Shown: positions 11,340 through 24,279 of the stretch, piece by piece | Numbering within the stretch: the stretch's first letter is position 1 | How the letters are laid out: each line of letters starts with the position of its first letter | NCBI GenBank assembly: GCA_030021035.2 | Contig: JARYZH020000037.1 | Location: forward strand, 2,571,001-2,635,000 | DNA length: 64,000 bases | Direction of reading: 5' to 3' | DNA from: Notholithocarpus densiflorus | Taxonomy: Eukaryota > Streptophyta > Magnoliopsida > Fagales > Fagaceae | Position numbers and translations under genes: made by a program | The notes under the pieces: model-generated | Databases searched by the model: none | Told to the model about the DNA's origin: nothing | Seen by the model: the letters and a program-made list of their open reading frames with translations, nothing else

Positions 11340-14300
11340 TCACATTTACGGACGCAGATGTTGAAAGAGTTCACCACCCCCATGACGATGCCATCGTTAT
11401 TACTTTGCTCATTGCCGACTATACAACCAGAAGAGTGTTGGTAGACAATGGAAGTTCAGCGGATATTCTGTATTACCCTGCCTTTTAGCAAATGAGGCTT
11501 GGACGAGACCAATTTCGTCCAGTAAACTCTCATTTGGTAGGTTTTGGTGGAATGAAAGTACAGCATGTAGGCACTGTCACATTACCTATCGTGGTAAGGG
11601 CATACCCACAACAGGTAGCCAGGGACGTGAATTTCTTGGTGGTGGATTGTTCATCCTCCTACAATGCTATAATTGGAAGACCAACGTTAAATAGTTGGAA
11701 AGCAGTTACGTCCACTTACCACTTGTCAGTCAAATTTCCAATGGAGCATGGGATAAGACAAGCACAGGGAGATCAACTGGCAGCAAGAGAATGCTACCTG
11801 GCCATGTTGGCCATGGACGAGCAAGTTCAGACGATGAACATTGAGGAAAGGAGAGTTGTGGCAGAGCCCACCGAAGCTTTAAAGAACATTTTCTTGGACG
11901 AGAATAATCCCCGAGAGGTGTACCAGGGTTGGAGCAGATTTAGAAGAAAAAACTAAATAGGATCTCGTCCGTTTTTTGAAGAAAAATACTAATGTGTTTG
12001 CTTGGAGCCATGAGGATATGCCAGGTATAGATCCTAGTGTCATTGCCCACCGTTTGAATGTGTATTCTTCTTCTAAACCCATACGTCAGAAGAAAAGAGT
12101 ATTTGCCCCTAAGAGAGACAATGCTATTAAGGAAGAAGTGCTAAAGTTGGCCACAGCAAAATTTATTCAAGAGGTCTATTATCCAGATTGGTTAGCCAAT
12201 GTAGTGATGATCAAGAAGGCAAACAGCAAGTGGAGAATGTGCGTAGATTTCACTGATCTAAACAAAACTTGCCCCAAGGACAGTTATCCGTTACCGCGCA
12301 TTGACCAGCTGGTAGATTCTACTGTGGGTCACAAGCTACTTAGTTTTATGGATGCTTTCTCCTAATACAATTAGATAAAGATGGACGAGACAGACCAAGA
12401 AAAGACATCCTTTATCACCAGTCAAGGTTTGTTTTGTTACAAAGTGATGCCTTTCGGTTTGAAGAACGCAGGGGCAACATATCAGAGGTTGGTTAACCAT
12501 ATGTTTCATCCACAGATTGGACGAAATGTGGAAGTCTATGTGGATGACATGCTGGTAAAGAGTCTAGACGAAGGGAAGCACCTAAACGACCTGCAAGAAA
12601 CCTTTGACACTCTTAGGCAGTACAACATGAAATTGAACCCCAGCAAATGCGCTTTTGGAGTTTCATCAGGAAAGTTCCTTGGATTCATGGTTTCGCATAG
12701 AGGAATTGAAGCAAATCCTAATAAGATACAAGCAATACTGGATATGAAGCCTCTGCGAAGCATCAAAGAAGTCTAATCTCTTACTGGGTGAATTGCTGCC
12801 CTTAACAGGTTTGTTTCTAAAGCTACTGACAAGTATTTGCCGTTTTTTAAGGTTCTTAGAAAGGCATTTGAATGGACGGACGAGTGCCAGAAAGCTTTCC
12901 AAATCCTGAAGATATATCTCACCACGGCCCCCTTGCTGAGTCCGTCTATGTTGAGAGAGGAATTGTACTTGTACTTGGTAGTGACTCCACATGATGTAAG
13001 TTCAGCGTTGATCAGGGAAGAAGGAAAGGTGCAGAAACCAGTTTACTACACAAGCAGAGCGCTCAGAGGAGCGGAAGGACGGTATCCACTGATAGAGAAA
13101 TTGGCCTTTGCACTAATAACAGCTTCCAGGAAGTTGAGACATTACTTCCAAGCTCATGTCATAATGGCTCATCTGCTCAAAAAGGCAATGAACAAGTTGG
13201 AAGCTGCAGGACGACTGATCCAATGGGCTATTGAACTCAGCGAATTTGACATTAGGTACCAACCCAGAAACGCAATAAAGGCTCAGGCCCTGGCAGACTT
13301 CATTGCAGAATTCACTCCAAGTTATGATGACTTAAGCGGGGTGGAAAACAGTAAGAAATGGATAGTCTGTGTGGATGGATCATCTACACAACATGCAAGA
13401 GGAATAGGAGTTGTTTTACAATCCCTAGAGGGAGATAAATTGAAGCACAAGGTTCGTCTGCAGTATCAAACAACCAACAATGAAGTTGAGTATGAAACCC
13501 TTCTTAAAGGGCTGGAGTTGGCTAAGTCTATGGAAGCAGAATCGATACTTGTCCTGGGAGACTCACAGCTGATCATAGGCCAAGTAAATGGGACATGTGA
13601 AGTCAAAGAAGAACGAATGAAGAAATACCTCAATAGGGTGGTACGCCTTGTAAAAAAGTTTAAGGAAGCTGATTTTGTTCAGATCCCAAGAGAAGAGAAC
13701 ATGGAAGTAGACACTTTAGCAAAGGAAGCCTTAGCGAGTGAAGTAATGGACGAGTTTAATGAAATTCGATACCTGCCCAGCATAGACTTTCCAGAAGTAC
13801 AGCAAATAGAAGGCGAAGAAAATTGGATGACTCTAATAGTGTCATACTTGAAGGACGGAAAGTTTCCAGAAGGAAAAGACGAGGCCAGGAAGCTCAGAGT
13901 CAGGTCGGCCAGGTACATCCTCATGGACGAGGTACTGTACAAAAGAGGTTTTTCACAACCTTATTTAAGGTGTTTAGCTTCTGGCAAGGCCAATTATGTA
14001 TTAAGGGAGGTTCATGAAGGAGCATGTGGCAACCACTCAGGAGCTAAACCACTTGTCCACAAAATCATTTGCGCAGGCTACTATTGGCCCAATATGCAAG
14101 CCGATGCCAAGGCATATGTCAAGATCTGCGATCAATACCAACGGTTTAGTAACATCCCCAGACAACCATCAGAATATCTCAACCCGATGATAGCCCCATG
14201 GCCTTTTGCACAATGGGGGTTAGACATCTTAGGTCCCTTTCCACTTGGGACGAGGCAAATGAAATTTTTGGTGGCGGGTATTGATTATTTCACCAAATGG

Positions 14301-15058
14301 GTAGAAGCAGAACCCTTAGTAAGTATCACGCAACAAAATGTCAAGAGCTTCGTTTGGAAGAACATTATGTGCAGGTTTGGGGTACCTAGAGTATTAGTGT
14401 CCGACAACGGACGACAATTTGACAATGCACTTTTCAGGGACTTCTGTGAACATTTCGGAATTCAAAATCATTATTCCTCGCCCGCCCATCCCCAAGCAAA
14501 CGGTCAGGCCAAAGTTGCAAACCGATCCTTGTTAAAAATCATCAAGACTCGGCTTGAGGGGGCAAAGGGAGTATGGCCAGATGAGCTACCATGTGTTCTA
14601 TGGGCGTACAGGACGACGATGAGAACCCTTACAGGGGAAACTCCTTTCAAGCTAGCTTACGGAAGCGAAGCAGTCATACCTGCAGAAGTGCATATGGCCA
14701 ACCACAAGGTGACGATGTATCAGGATAAGGATAATGAGGAGCAACTCCGTTTAAACCTTGATCTAATAGACGAGGTAAGAACGGATGCAGAATATAGGAC
14801 GGCGAGGTACAAAACCTCATGGCTAGGCAGTATGATGCAATGGTGAAGCCAAGGCGGTTCAACGTAGGAGACCTCGTCTTGAAAAAGGTTTATTTGGCAA
14901 CCAAGAACCCGGCTCATGGGAAACTGGGACCTAATTGGGAAGGACCTTACAAAGTTATCAATTGCAAAAGACAAGGATCCTACTACTTGGAAACTTTGGA
15001 CGGAAGGAAGTTGGAACACCCTTGGCATGTTGAACACCTAAGAAGGTATTACCAGTAA
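11340..15058 (+). pseudogene. Tat element pol: PR, RT, RNase H, second RNase H, integrase
   Basis: Order of domains: aspartic protease (VDNGSSADIL, 11443-11472, stop soon after at 11487); RT (11976-12776, FTDLNKTCPKDSYPLPRID and the active-site YVDDMLVKS at 12537-12563, stops near 12363); RNase H (12840-13310); a second, archaeal-type RNase H opening with WIVCVDGSS (13360-13700); integrase (13990-14700) and a C-terminal GPNWEGPYKV module (14819-15058). Frames shift near 11950 and near 14820. In the integrase one zinc-finger Cys is Tyr (CDQYQRF) and the expected catalytic Glu is Lys (NGQAKVANR). The enzyme would be dead even without the frameshifts. Confidence 0.9.
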
Positions 15059-15994
15059 AGTCCCAGCCTGGACGAGCATTACCTAGGACGAGCGGTTAAA
15101 AGTTTGTTTCGAAGTCTGTTTAAATATAAGCTTTGTGCATGTGTTAATTTCCTAAAATTATATTAATCTTTAAAGTTGTGTGTCTTGAGCTATGGATGAG
15201 ATTATGGAGTTGTATTTATTAATTCCCTAAAGGCATTAGCTTCTGAGCATATGCTTCACCTATGAACAATGTTTATGCTATATACATAATGTTGTGTGAA
15301 TTTTTAGTAATTATATTGTTTTTATTCAAAATAATTAGAAGGCTGAAAGCCAAAGACGAGTGAAATCTCTAGACGCGGAGATGTAACGTCTACAAGCTTC
15401 CCCAAAAGTAAAGCAAGGAAGAACAAGGCATATTCGTCCAGATAATGGACGAAGTAAAGCCCTTAATACATCAGTCCTACTCATGGACAAGGAAATGCAT
15501 ACATGAATATTTCATGTCAAGCAGGACGCCAACTATAACAGTCCAATTATTTGGACGAGAAAAAAGTTAGGCTTATGGATGGAATGTAAAACCAACTACC
15601 AAGTCTAAGGACGAATAAAGCTAAGGAAAAAGTGTTGCCATCCCCAAAGACGAGCTATGCTTAAAAAATAATAACTCGCAAAATTCAAAAGGATGAATGA
15701 ATACAACTTCTATCATGGATGAGTCAAGAATGAACTAGCTGTTAAAAAAAAAAAAAAATTCTCGTCCACACAAAGATAGAAAGGAAACAAACATTCATAG
15801 TCCAAAAAACCCTTGTTAAAATAAAAAGCCCAAAAAGCAATTGTTTAGAAGCCCGTCCTAAAAGCATGGACGAGATAAAATGTACTTGGGTTACAATAAA
15901 AAGATCCAAAACAATTGATCAAACTAAAAAAAGAAGAAAAAGAAAAAAAGAGGATAAAAATACTAAGGATAATCTAAATATCAAAGTCTCGTCC
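15059..15994 (+). other. Non-coding spacer between pol and antisense gene of the Tat element
   Basis: No coding frame. The spacer is dense in the hexamer GGACGA and its complement (for example near 15067, 15431, 15447, 15553, 15609, 15868), a word that also recurs in the LTRs and coding parts of the same element. Confidence 0.55.
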
Positions 15995-18082
15995 TTAAGA
16001 GGAAGGGACATTAACGTTGGGGTCGTCCTGACGTGGCTGAGTAGTAGCATCATCTTCCACATTGACGTCCTCGGAGCTAGTTTGAAGAGGAAAGCTTGTA
16101 GCAGCAGCCATGTTAAGCTTAATGGAGCTAAAGTCCACTTCAGGGAACTTCTCTATAGCATCCATTCTGAAATCCTCAAAGCCTGCTGCATAATTGATGT
16201 CCAGAATATCAGTGTATTGCTTGGACGCCTTGAATTCAGTTACTGCGTCTTCTTTTGCCTTGGAAAGAAGTGTACTCAGCTCATTGTTCTTTTTTTGTAA
16301 ATGATCAAGACGAGTATCTTTTTCCAATACATCAGTTTTCAACTCCTCAATCAAGTTTTGTAGCTCCTTTGCCTTCTTCTTAGCCTTATTAGCTACCTCA
16401 GCCCACTTTTTAGATTCTTCGTTCACCTCCTGAATCCTCGTCTCTAACAAGATCCTCGTCTTGTCCAATCCTGTAGCCTGCCTAGATGCTGCAATGAATT
16501 TTGACATAGCCTAAAAAAAAAAAAATAGTAAAAATGAAAGTTAGGTGAGAATATATAAAGATATATCTTTCAACAAAGACAAGGAAAAAATATGATTACG
16601 TACCTTAAAAAGATCATGAACACCAGAATGTTCAAAATCTTTTAGGGACATGTCATAGCAAGTGTTTATGTCCTCGTCTGAAACAACTTTCTGAAAACGT
16701 TCCCAAGCCAGGTCTTCATTTTCAATAATATTTGAAGGGACCTGTTGTAAAGGCTGGGACGTGGCTGGCACAGTCGTCTTGGGCAGAGGAGTCTTAGACG
16801 AAGTGGTTTCAATTGGAATGGACGAGTCCACATCATATATTTTGACGGACGGCTGAGACGGAGGAAGATTAGGCTTGACTGGTTGGGACGACCCATGCTT
16901 AGCCTTTTTCCCTCGTCAGCTGGGGAGATTTCCCAAATCAAGGTTTTTAGGCAAAGATTTCCTTTTGTCCCCAGCCGACGGACAAGCTTGAGACTGAGTC
17001 TCAAGACGACTCTCCTCGCCTATAACTTCTTTCTCCTTGTTTTCTTTCATTGTTGACATCCCTAAAGCAAAAAACAATAACAATGAGTGACGAATTATAA
17101 ATAGATTAGGAAATATAACAGGACGTTCAAATGACCATTAAATGAAAACTTACTTCTTCGCACTGTGACCTCATGAGCAATAGCCTCGTCTGATGGTTCA
17201 GGACCAAGTCCCCACTTGGCAAGACGTCGTAGGGTGACCAAAGAATGAAAATCCCTATCAGCGTAAAGACGAGCCCTGTGGACGCGGTCACGGTGAAATT
17301 TACTTAAGGATGGTCGTTTAACACCTGTAAAGCAAATGATAAACAGGGGTTAGAAGCAAATAAAAAACAAGATAAAAAGAAAAAAGAAAGATGAGAAAGG
17401 GGAGGGACGTACCTTCAGGGCGAAGGTTCCCTAAGTCCCCAAAGTAAGGGGCAAAAGGGTCCCTGCCAATGTCCACAGGGTTCCCTGCCCAAAAATCGGA
17501 GACAAAGATAAACTCTCTCTTCCAATTCCTATCGGACGAGATTAAGGACTTGATTAATCTACAATCTTTACCCCTAGCTGTGAATTGGTAAAAGCCAAGA
17601 GATTGATTTATTTCTGAGGGTTTATAACAAAAGAGGAACTCGTCCACAGTAAGAGGACAGTCCCTTCCAAATACCTCCCTCCATAAGATTTGCATAGAGA
17701 TAACTAATCTCCACGCATTAGGGTTGAATTGACATATACCTAAACCTAACCTAACCAGTAACTCTCTAGCAAATGAATTCAAAGGCAACCTAAAGCCCCC
17801 CAAGAAATAAGCCTCATAGACACCTACTCCAAAACGAGGATTGCAACACCATTCTCCACGGACGGGCAACCTAGGGTTAAGCTCATCCGGGATCTGGTAC
17901 CATGTCCTAAGATTGTTAAGCCTTTGTCCATTCGTTTTAGAATGAATACCTACAGCACAGTTATAGACGGTCCCCTTTTCGTGCAAAGGATTAGACGAAG
18001 GGACACTAGACGGAGAGCCAGCTCGGGAACCGGATGCCTTCCTAAGTTGTTCTTGGATAACTTTTAAAGGAAGCCCAAAGAC

Positions 18083-19060
18083 TGTTGGGATTAGTGCCCT
18101 TAAATCCTATTGTATGATACTATGTATGATATTATGTATGACATTATATATGACATTATGTATGACTTAATATTGTGTTTAATAAAGTTGTTTTATTATT
18201 ATCTGAAATATTGGTAACATGAATATTCAGACATTATCATATAGTCCATGAGATGCATAGTATGTGATTTATGTGATTTAGTCACAGAAGATATAGATCA
18301 CAAGTTCTTTGTAAACTCAGAATTTAATTCGTAGTCGGTGATAAAATTGGGCATTTCATCTGTGAAGACTATAACATATTAACTAAGATGATTTGTCTTA
18401 ATCATGGAAGTGGTGACTTCTAGTTAATATGTTGATATGTTTTAAGAGTTAAAATATATTGAACTGGACCGCTATGAGGTTTATTATTCTCTTAACGACT
18501 GTCAATTGAATAATAAATCTCACGACTTATATTCACATGAACTCTTAATCCTGAGAGAATAATGGACCTGGTCATGAAGTGTAGGTTGCTTTGATATATC
18601 AGGAGTGAGATCTAAAATAACGGTCAAAACCTCAGTATATTGGGCAGCCACATTTAGTGTTGATAGAACATATATTCTCAAAATGGAATTCATAGTCTCT
18701 TAATGGAGATACAAAATATTCCCTTAAGATAAGTTTAATGGGTTTGTTATTCAGAAAGTTAGGCCTAACCACTTTAGTAAGACTAAAGTATATATTTATG
18801 AAATTGGATTTCATAAATTTATGGTGAATAACTTAAAAGGATTAAACCGGGTACTCAAGGATTAAGATGTAGTAATTCACAAGTAGAATTGGAGTGAAGA
18901 TTGAAAGTGTTCCCGAGAACTTCTGATTTTTGGTTTTGAAATTCACTGCACCAAGGTACACTCTCTTGTTCTATATTCTGAAACTTACATAGTGCATGTT
19001 ATCAATTGCGAATGAAGTAGATCCGTTAATTTTTCGCTGCGTACATGCATATTTCCAACA
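18083..19060 (+). repeat. Copia 5' LTR, internally deleted
   Basis: 978 bp, TGTTGGGATTAG to TTTCCAACA. Compared with the 3' LTR it lacks about 410 bp (corresponding to about 25067-25487) and has one extra short ATTATATATGAC-type unit near 18145. Confidence 0.9.
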
Positions 19061-19062
19061 AT

Positions 19063-19074
19063 TGGTATCAGAGC
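19063..19074 (+). other. Copia primer binding site
   Basis: TGGTATCAGAGC, two bases after the LTR, complementary to the 3' end of plant initiator methionine tRNA. Confidence 0.9.
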
Positions 19075-19389
19075 GGTCTTCAATTCCAATATGTATGACA
19101 TGTTTTTTGTGAGTTTTGGAATTAGAAATAATAGTTTCTTAATGCTAGAAGATTATACTTGTATTTAATTTTCTGCATGGTTGTTGAAACTATGATTTGA
19201 TAAAAACTAATATTGATGTTATGATGTTGTTTAAATTTGAATTTAAGTATGTTAAATTGAAATTTAAGGCTATAGCATCAATGAAATTTAGTTTTGATAT
19301 CAAACTCTGTCTATCATGTTCATATGATGTTTGTTTGTTCATGAAAAGTCGTTAAAAACTGCTTTAGAAAAATTCTGAAAATTCAAAAT

Positions 19390-19590
19390 TCGCGAATCTC
19401 GATCGATCGAGAAGCTGTCGAGAATTGATCGAGCTTGGAGATTCTAAAGCTCGATCGATCGAGAAGCTATCGAGAATCAATCGAGCAAGCAGAAGATTTC
19501 TAGATCAATCCACCAGCTATCGATCAGCTGTCGAGATGGCAAGATTCTTTCTCGATCGATCGACCAGCTGTCGGAAGCTGTCGAGCCTAG
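19390..19590 (+). repeat. TCGATCGATCGA-rich array in copia leader
   Basis: Degenerate repeats of a unit containing CTCGATCGATCGAG followed by AAGCTGTCGAGAAT-like sequence, at least four copies. The core is self-complementary, so the leader RNA could form hairpins or pair between molecules. Confidence 0.75.
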
Positions 19591-19742
19591 GAAATTTTTG
19601 AATTTTTTCTAAGTGTTTTTAACATATATAAAGTGCAAGGCTATGTGTAATTAGATTATGCATGTTTTAAATTTAAAAACCTTTAATTTAAAATATCTAG
19701 TGGGAGAGAGATACAAGGGTTGCATCTCACGGCCTTCATTAT

Positions 19743-19940
19743 CGGTTCAAAGTAGTGTGAGTAAACACCTCGTCTTGGCGTATATGCCTCACGATCCCAA
19801 AAGAGGGTGTTTACTTCATAGTACTACAAGATTGAACTTACCCGTTTAAAGTAGTGTGGACAAGCACCTCGTCTTGGCGTATATGCCTCGCGATCCCAAA
19901 GGAGGGTGTTTTGTTCCATGGTACTACAAGTTTAAACACT
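19743..19940 (+). repeat. Direct duplication of about 100 bp in copia leader
   Basis: Two adjacent similar units, starting near 19743 and 19843, share AAGTAGTGTG, CACCTCGTCTTGGCGTATAT, GATCCCAAA and GTACTACAAG in the same order. Non-coding. Confidence 0.8.
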
Positions 19941-20296
19941 ATAAAGGAAGATGAAATGTGGCTACACATGATTCTAGATAATGCTATACACTAGACTAAG
20001 TATAATGTTAACCTCCCAAATGAGCTATGTCATTATTACTTAGAGGCTAAAGTTTATACAGCATATTATTAGTGTTTGATAAGAGTTATTATGATAGCAC
20101 TAATAATGAGAATAGTTCTCAATCAATTAATGTGTTTATAATAAACTTGCTACCAAGGAATTATAGACATAGATTGAGTTGTCGTTGCATATATTATATT
20201 ATGGTTTTACTAAGGTTCCATATTATATGCTTATATGCTAAATTGATAATGTCCAGTTTACTCATTATATTCATGTTTATTGTTTTCAGATTTGTC

Positions 20297-23200
20297 ATGG
20301 CATCTTTTAGTCCACTTATTACTATTCTTAATCAAAACAAACTAACTGGATCCAACTATGTTGACTGGAAAAGAAATTTGGACATAGTTCTTACTGCTGA
20401 AGAGCACAAGTATGTGCTTACTAAACCATGTCCTAGCTTTCCTACATTAGATGCTCCTCCTGAGGAAAAACAGCAATATGATCGTTGGCAGAAATCTAAT
20501 GAGATGGCCAAATACTACATCCTAGTATCTATCTCAAATGTTCTACAACATCAAATGCAGGATGTAGAACTAGCTTCGGACATTATGCTAAGTCTGAAAG
20601 AGATGTTTGGTGAGCAAGGCCGTTCTGCAAGGCAAGAAACCATGAGACAAATTTATAATACCAAAATGGCTGAAGGTAGTTCAGTTACGAAGCATTGTCT
20701 TACAATGATCTCTAATCTGAATACATTGGAAGTTTTAGGTGCCGACATTGATGGAGAATCCCAAGTGAATATTATACTCCAGTTACTACCAGAATCATTC
20801 AAGGAATTCAAACTTAACTATAATATGAACAAAAAGATTTATACATTGTCTGAATTAATAAATGAGTTGGTAGCGGCGAAAGGCATCCTTGGTACTTCTA
20901 ATGTTGAAGCTAATATTGGTGAAACTTCTACTTTTCAACCTAAGTCGAAAGGCAAGGGTAAGAAGAAGAAGAAGAAGGACTTCACCAAGCAAGAGAGTAA
21001 ACAAATTGCCTTAGGGGTTGCCGACAAAGGAAAGAAACTCAAAGAAAAATGTTTCCATTGTGGTGAGAAAGGACATTGGAAGAGGAATTGTCCAAAATTC
21101 AAGGCTGCCAATAAAGGTATGAAAAGTTCATTCATTCTTGAAATATGTTTGGTACAGAATCCCACGGATTCCTAGTGTGTGGATTCAGGTTGTACTAATC
21201 ATATCTGCAATTCCTTATAGGGGTTTCAGGAGACCAGAAAGCTTAAAGAAGGGGAGTTATTTCTTACTTTGGCTGATGGGAGCTGGATTCTGGTTGTAGC
21301 TGTTGGTGTTTATAATTTATGTTTTGTATCTAAAGTTTTAATATTGGAAGACTGTTTTTATGTACCTAATGTTCGTAGGAATTTAATTTCTGCTACTTAC
21401 TTAGGTAAACATGGATATTGTGTTATCCTAAAAGACAATGTTGTAATAAAGAAGGATAAAGTGTTTATCTGTTCTGGCAATATTATAGATGGTCTTTATA
21501 TTTTAACTCCTGATAAGCATGAATTATATAATTCTGAATTAGATAATAACTCTCATGTGAAATCATTAAAAAGAAAGTTTCCTTCTTCTAGTGATGTATA
21601 TCTTTGGCACTTACGTTTGGGTCATATTAATTCAGATAGGATTCAACGACTGATCAAAGATGGACTCTTACAGCCCATGGACTTTGATGAATTTCCAGTT
21701 TGTGAATCTTGTTTGGAAGGTAAAATGACCAAAAGACCTTTTAATGCAAAAGGTAGAAGAGCCCAAGATTTGCTAGAGCTAGTGCATACTGATGTGTGTG
21801 GTCCTATGTCAACCCAAGCAAAAGGAGGTTATGAGTATTTCATCACTTTTACTGATGATTACTCAAGATATGGTTATGTGTACCTAATGAGACGGAAGTC
21901 TGAAGCCTTTGAAAAGTTCAAAGAGTTTAGGGCTGAAGTTAAGAAGCAATTAGGTAAACACATAAAGGCCATTCGATTTGATCGAGGTGGCGAATACCTT
22001 CTTGGGGATTTCAAGGATTACTTAATTCAAAATGGGATTGTATCCTAATTGACTACACCTGGAACTCCCCAACAAAATGGTGTAGCGGAAAGAATGAATA
22101 GGACTCTTTTGGAAATGGTTAGGTCCATGATGAGTTATTCAACTTTACCAGTTTCTTTTTAGGGATATGCACTAAAAACTGCAATGCATATTTTAAATTT
22201 AGTTCCATCAAAATCTGTTCCTAACACACCCATGGAATTGTGGAGTGAGCGCAAGCCTAGTATGAAATATCTTCACATTTGGGGATGTCCAGCACATGTG
22301 TTGAAAGGGAAGTCTAATAAGTTGGAAGCTAAAACGGAAGTATGCATGTTTTTAGGGTATTCAAAGGAAACTAAGGGTTATTTATTCTATAATCATAAGG
22401 ATAACAAAGTGTTTGTTAGTACCCATGCCAAATTTTTGGAAGATGATTATGTGAATAATTTTGATCCTAGAAGTAAAGTTGTTTTGACTGAAATGAATGA
22501 ACCTGTAAATGAACAACCAATGCATGAAACTAGGGATGATATGGTTGTATTAGATACACCACAAGATACTACTAATGAGATATCTAGTACACAGGTGCCT
22601 CGTCGTAGTGGGAAAATTGTTCGGCCTCCTATAAGATTCATAGGTTTGGGAGAAACTTATGAAGCTATCTCAGAAGAGGCTGAATCGGATCCTTACACTT
22701 ATGATGAAGCAATGAATGATACAGATGCACATCAATGGGTCAAAGCTATGAAATCTGAATTAAATTCAATATATTCCAATCAAGTTTGGGATCTTGTAAA
22801 GGCGTCTAACGGCATTAAACCTGTTGGTTGCAAATGGGTTTACAAGAGGAAGAGAGGGATAGATGGAAATGTTGAAACCTTTAAAGCAAGACTAGTGGCA
22901 AAAGGGTATACTCAAAAAGAAAGTATCAATTATGAGGAAACCTTTTCACCGATAGCAATGCTTAAATCTATCAGAATTCTCTTATCCATTGCTGCTCATT
23001 ATGATTATGAGATTTGGCAAATGGATGTCAAGACTGCATTTCTCAATGGCAATCTTGAAGAAGAAATCTATATGATGCAACCGGAAGGTTTCATAGTTAA
23101 GAACTAAGAACATATGGTATGCAAGTTGAAAAGGTCCATTTATGGACTTAAGCAAGCATCTAGGTCTTGGAACATCAGATTTGATCAAGCAATCAAATCA

Positions 23201-24265
23201 TTTGGTTTTAAACAAAATCTTGATGAACCATGTGTGTACAAAAGACATCAAGATAAAGTGGTAATGTTCCTAGTGCTTTATGTTGATGACATTCTACTCA
23301 TTGGAAATGATGTAGGGGTAATGTCATCAATAAAGGTTTGGTTGTCAAGCCAATTTGATATGAAGGACTTGGGTGAAGCTAACTTTATTTTAGAGATCAA
23401 GTTTTGGCGAGATAGCAAGAATAAGATGTTAGGCTTATCTCAAGCTGGATATATAGATAAGGTCTTAGAACGGTTTAGCATGCAAAACTCCAAGAAAGGA
23501 TTACTTCCTTTCAGACATGGAGTTCCTCTGTCTGACGACCAAAGGCCTAAGACTTAAGAAGAAGTAGATATAATGAGACAAGTTCCTTATGCTTCTGCAG
23601 TAGGAAGTCTCATGTATACCATGCTTTATACTAGACCAGATATTTGTTATTCAGTTGGCATGGTCAGCCGATATCAATCAAATCCAGGACCAAAACATTG
23701 GAAAGTTGTAAAGCATATACTCAAGTATCTACGGAGAACGAGAGATTATATGCTTGTTTACCATTGTGAGGATTTGATTCTCATTGGCTAAACAGATTCA
23801 GACTTTCAATCTAATCTAGATTTCAGAAAGTCCACATCAGGATGTGTTTTCACCTTGGGAGGTGGAGCTATAACATGGAGGAGTGTCAAACAATCTTGCA
23901 TTGCGGACTTCACCATAGAAGCAGAATATGTTGCTGCTTGTGAAGTAGTAAAAGAAGCTATATGGCTCAAGAAATTCCTTTCTGACCTTGGTGTAATGAG
24001 AATGGAACAAGTTCCCATCACATTGTTTTGCGACAATAGTGGTGCAGTTGCACAATCAAAAGATCCAAGAAATCACAAGAAAGGAAAACACATTGAGAGA
24101 AAGTATCACATCATTAGAGATATTATTGCTCATGGAAATGTGGTGGTAGCAAAGATTGAAAGTGCAAATAATCTAGCAGATCCATTTACTAAAGCCTTGC
24201 CTCAAAGGACTTTCGAGTCACATTTGGAGGAAATGGGAGTTAGATTAGTGCACAATAGTCTTTAA
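20297..24265 (+). pseudogene. Copia gag-pol polyprotein with stops, single frame
   Basis: One reading frame from ATG 20297 to 24265 with about seven stops (near 21173, 21218, 22046, 22160, 23105, 23555, 23789) and no frameshift. Domains: UBN2-type gag (20330-20900) with zinc knuckle CFHCGEKGHWKRNC (about 21049); protease DSGCTNHIC (21185); GAG-pre-integrase and integrase (HTDVCGP, DDYSRYGYVYLM, QQNGVAERMNR with its Glu intact); RT (YVDDILLIGND at 23280-23312); RNase H (EAEYVAACE, ADPFTKALPQ). A basic KKKKKK stretch precedes the knuckle. Retroelement machinery; not functional in its present form. Confidence 0.9.
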
Positions 24266-24279
24266 GGCAAGTGGGAGAT

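Noticed and set aside
18632..18814. 60-codon minus-strand frame present twice (also 24817-24999)
   Set aside because: It is the same stretch of the two copia LTRs; duplication reflects the LTR pair, not a gene.
19390..19590. CRISPR-like regular array
   Set aside because: Units are degenerate and without unique spacers, in a plant retroelement leader.
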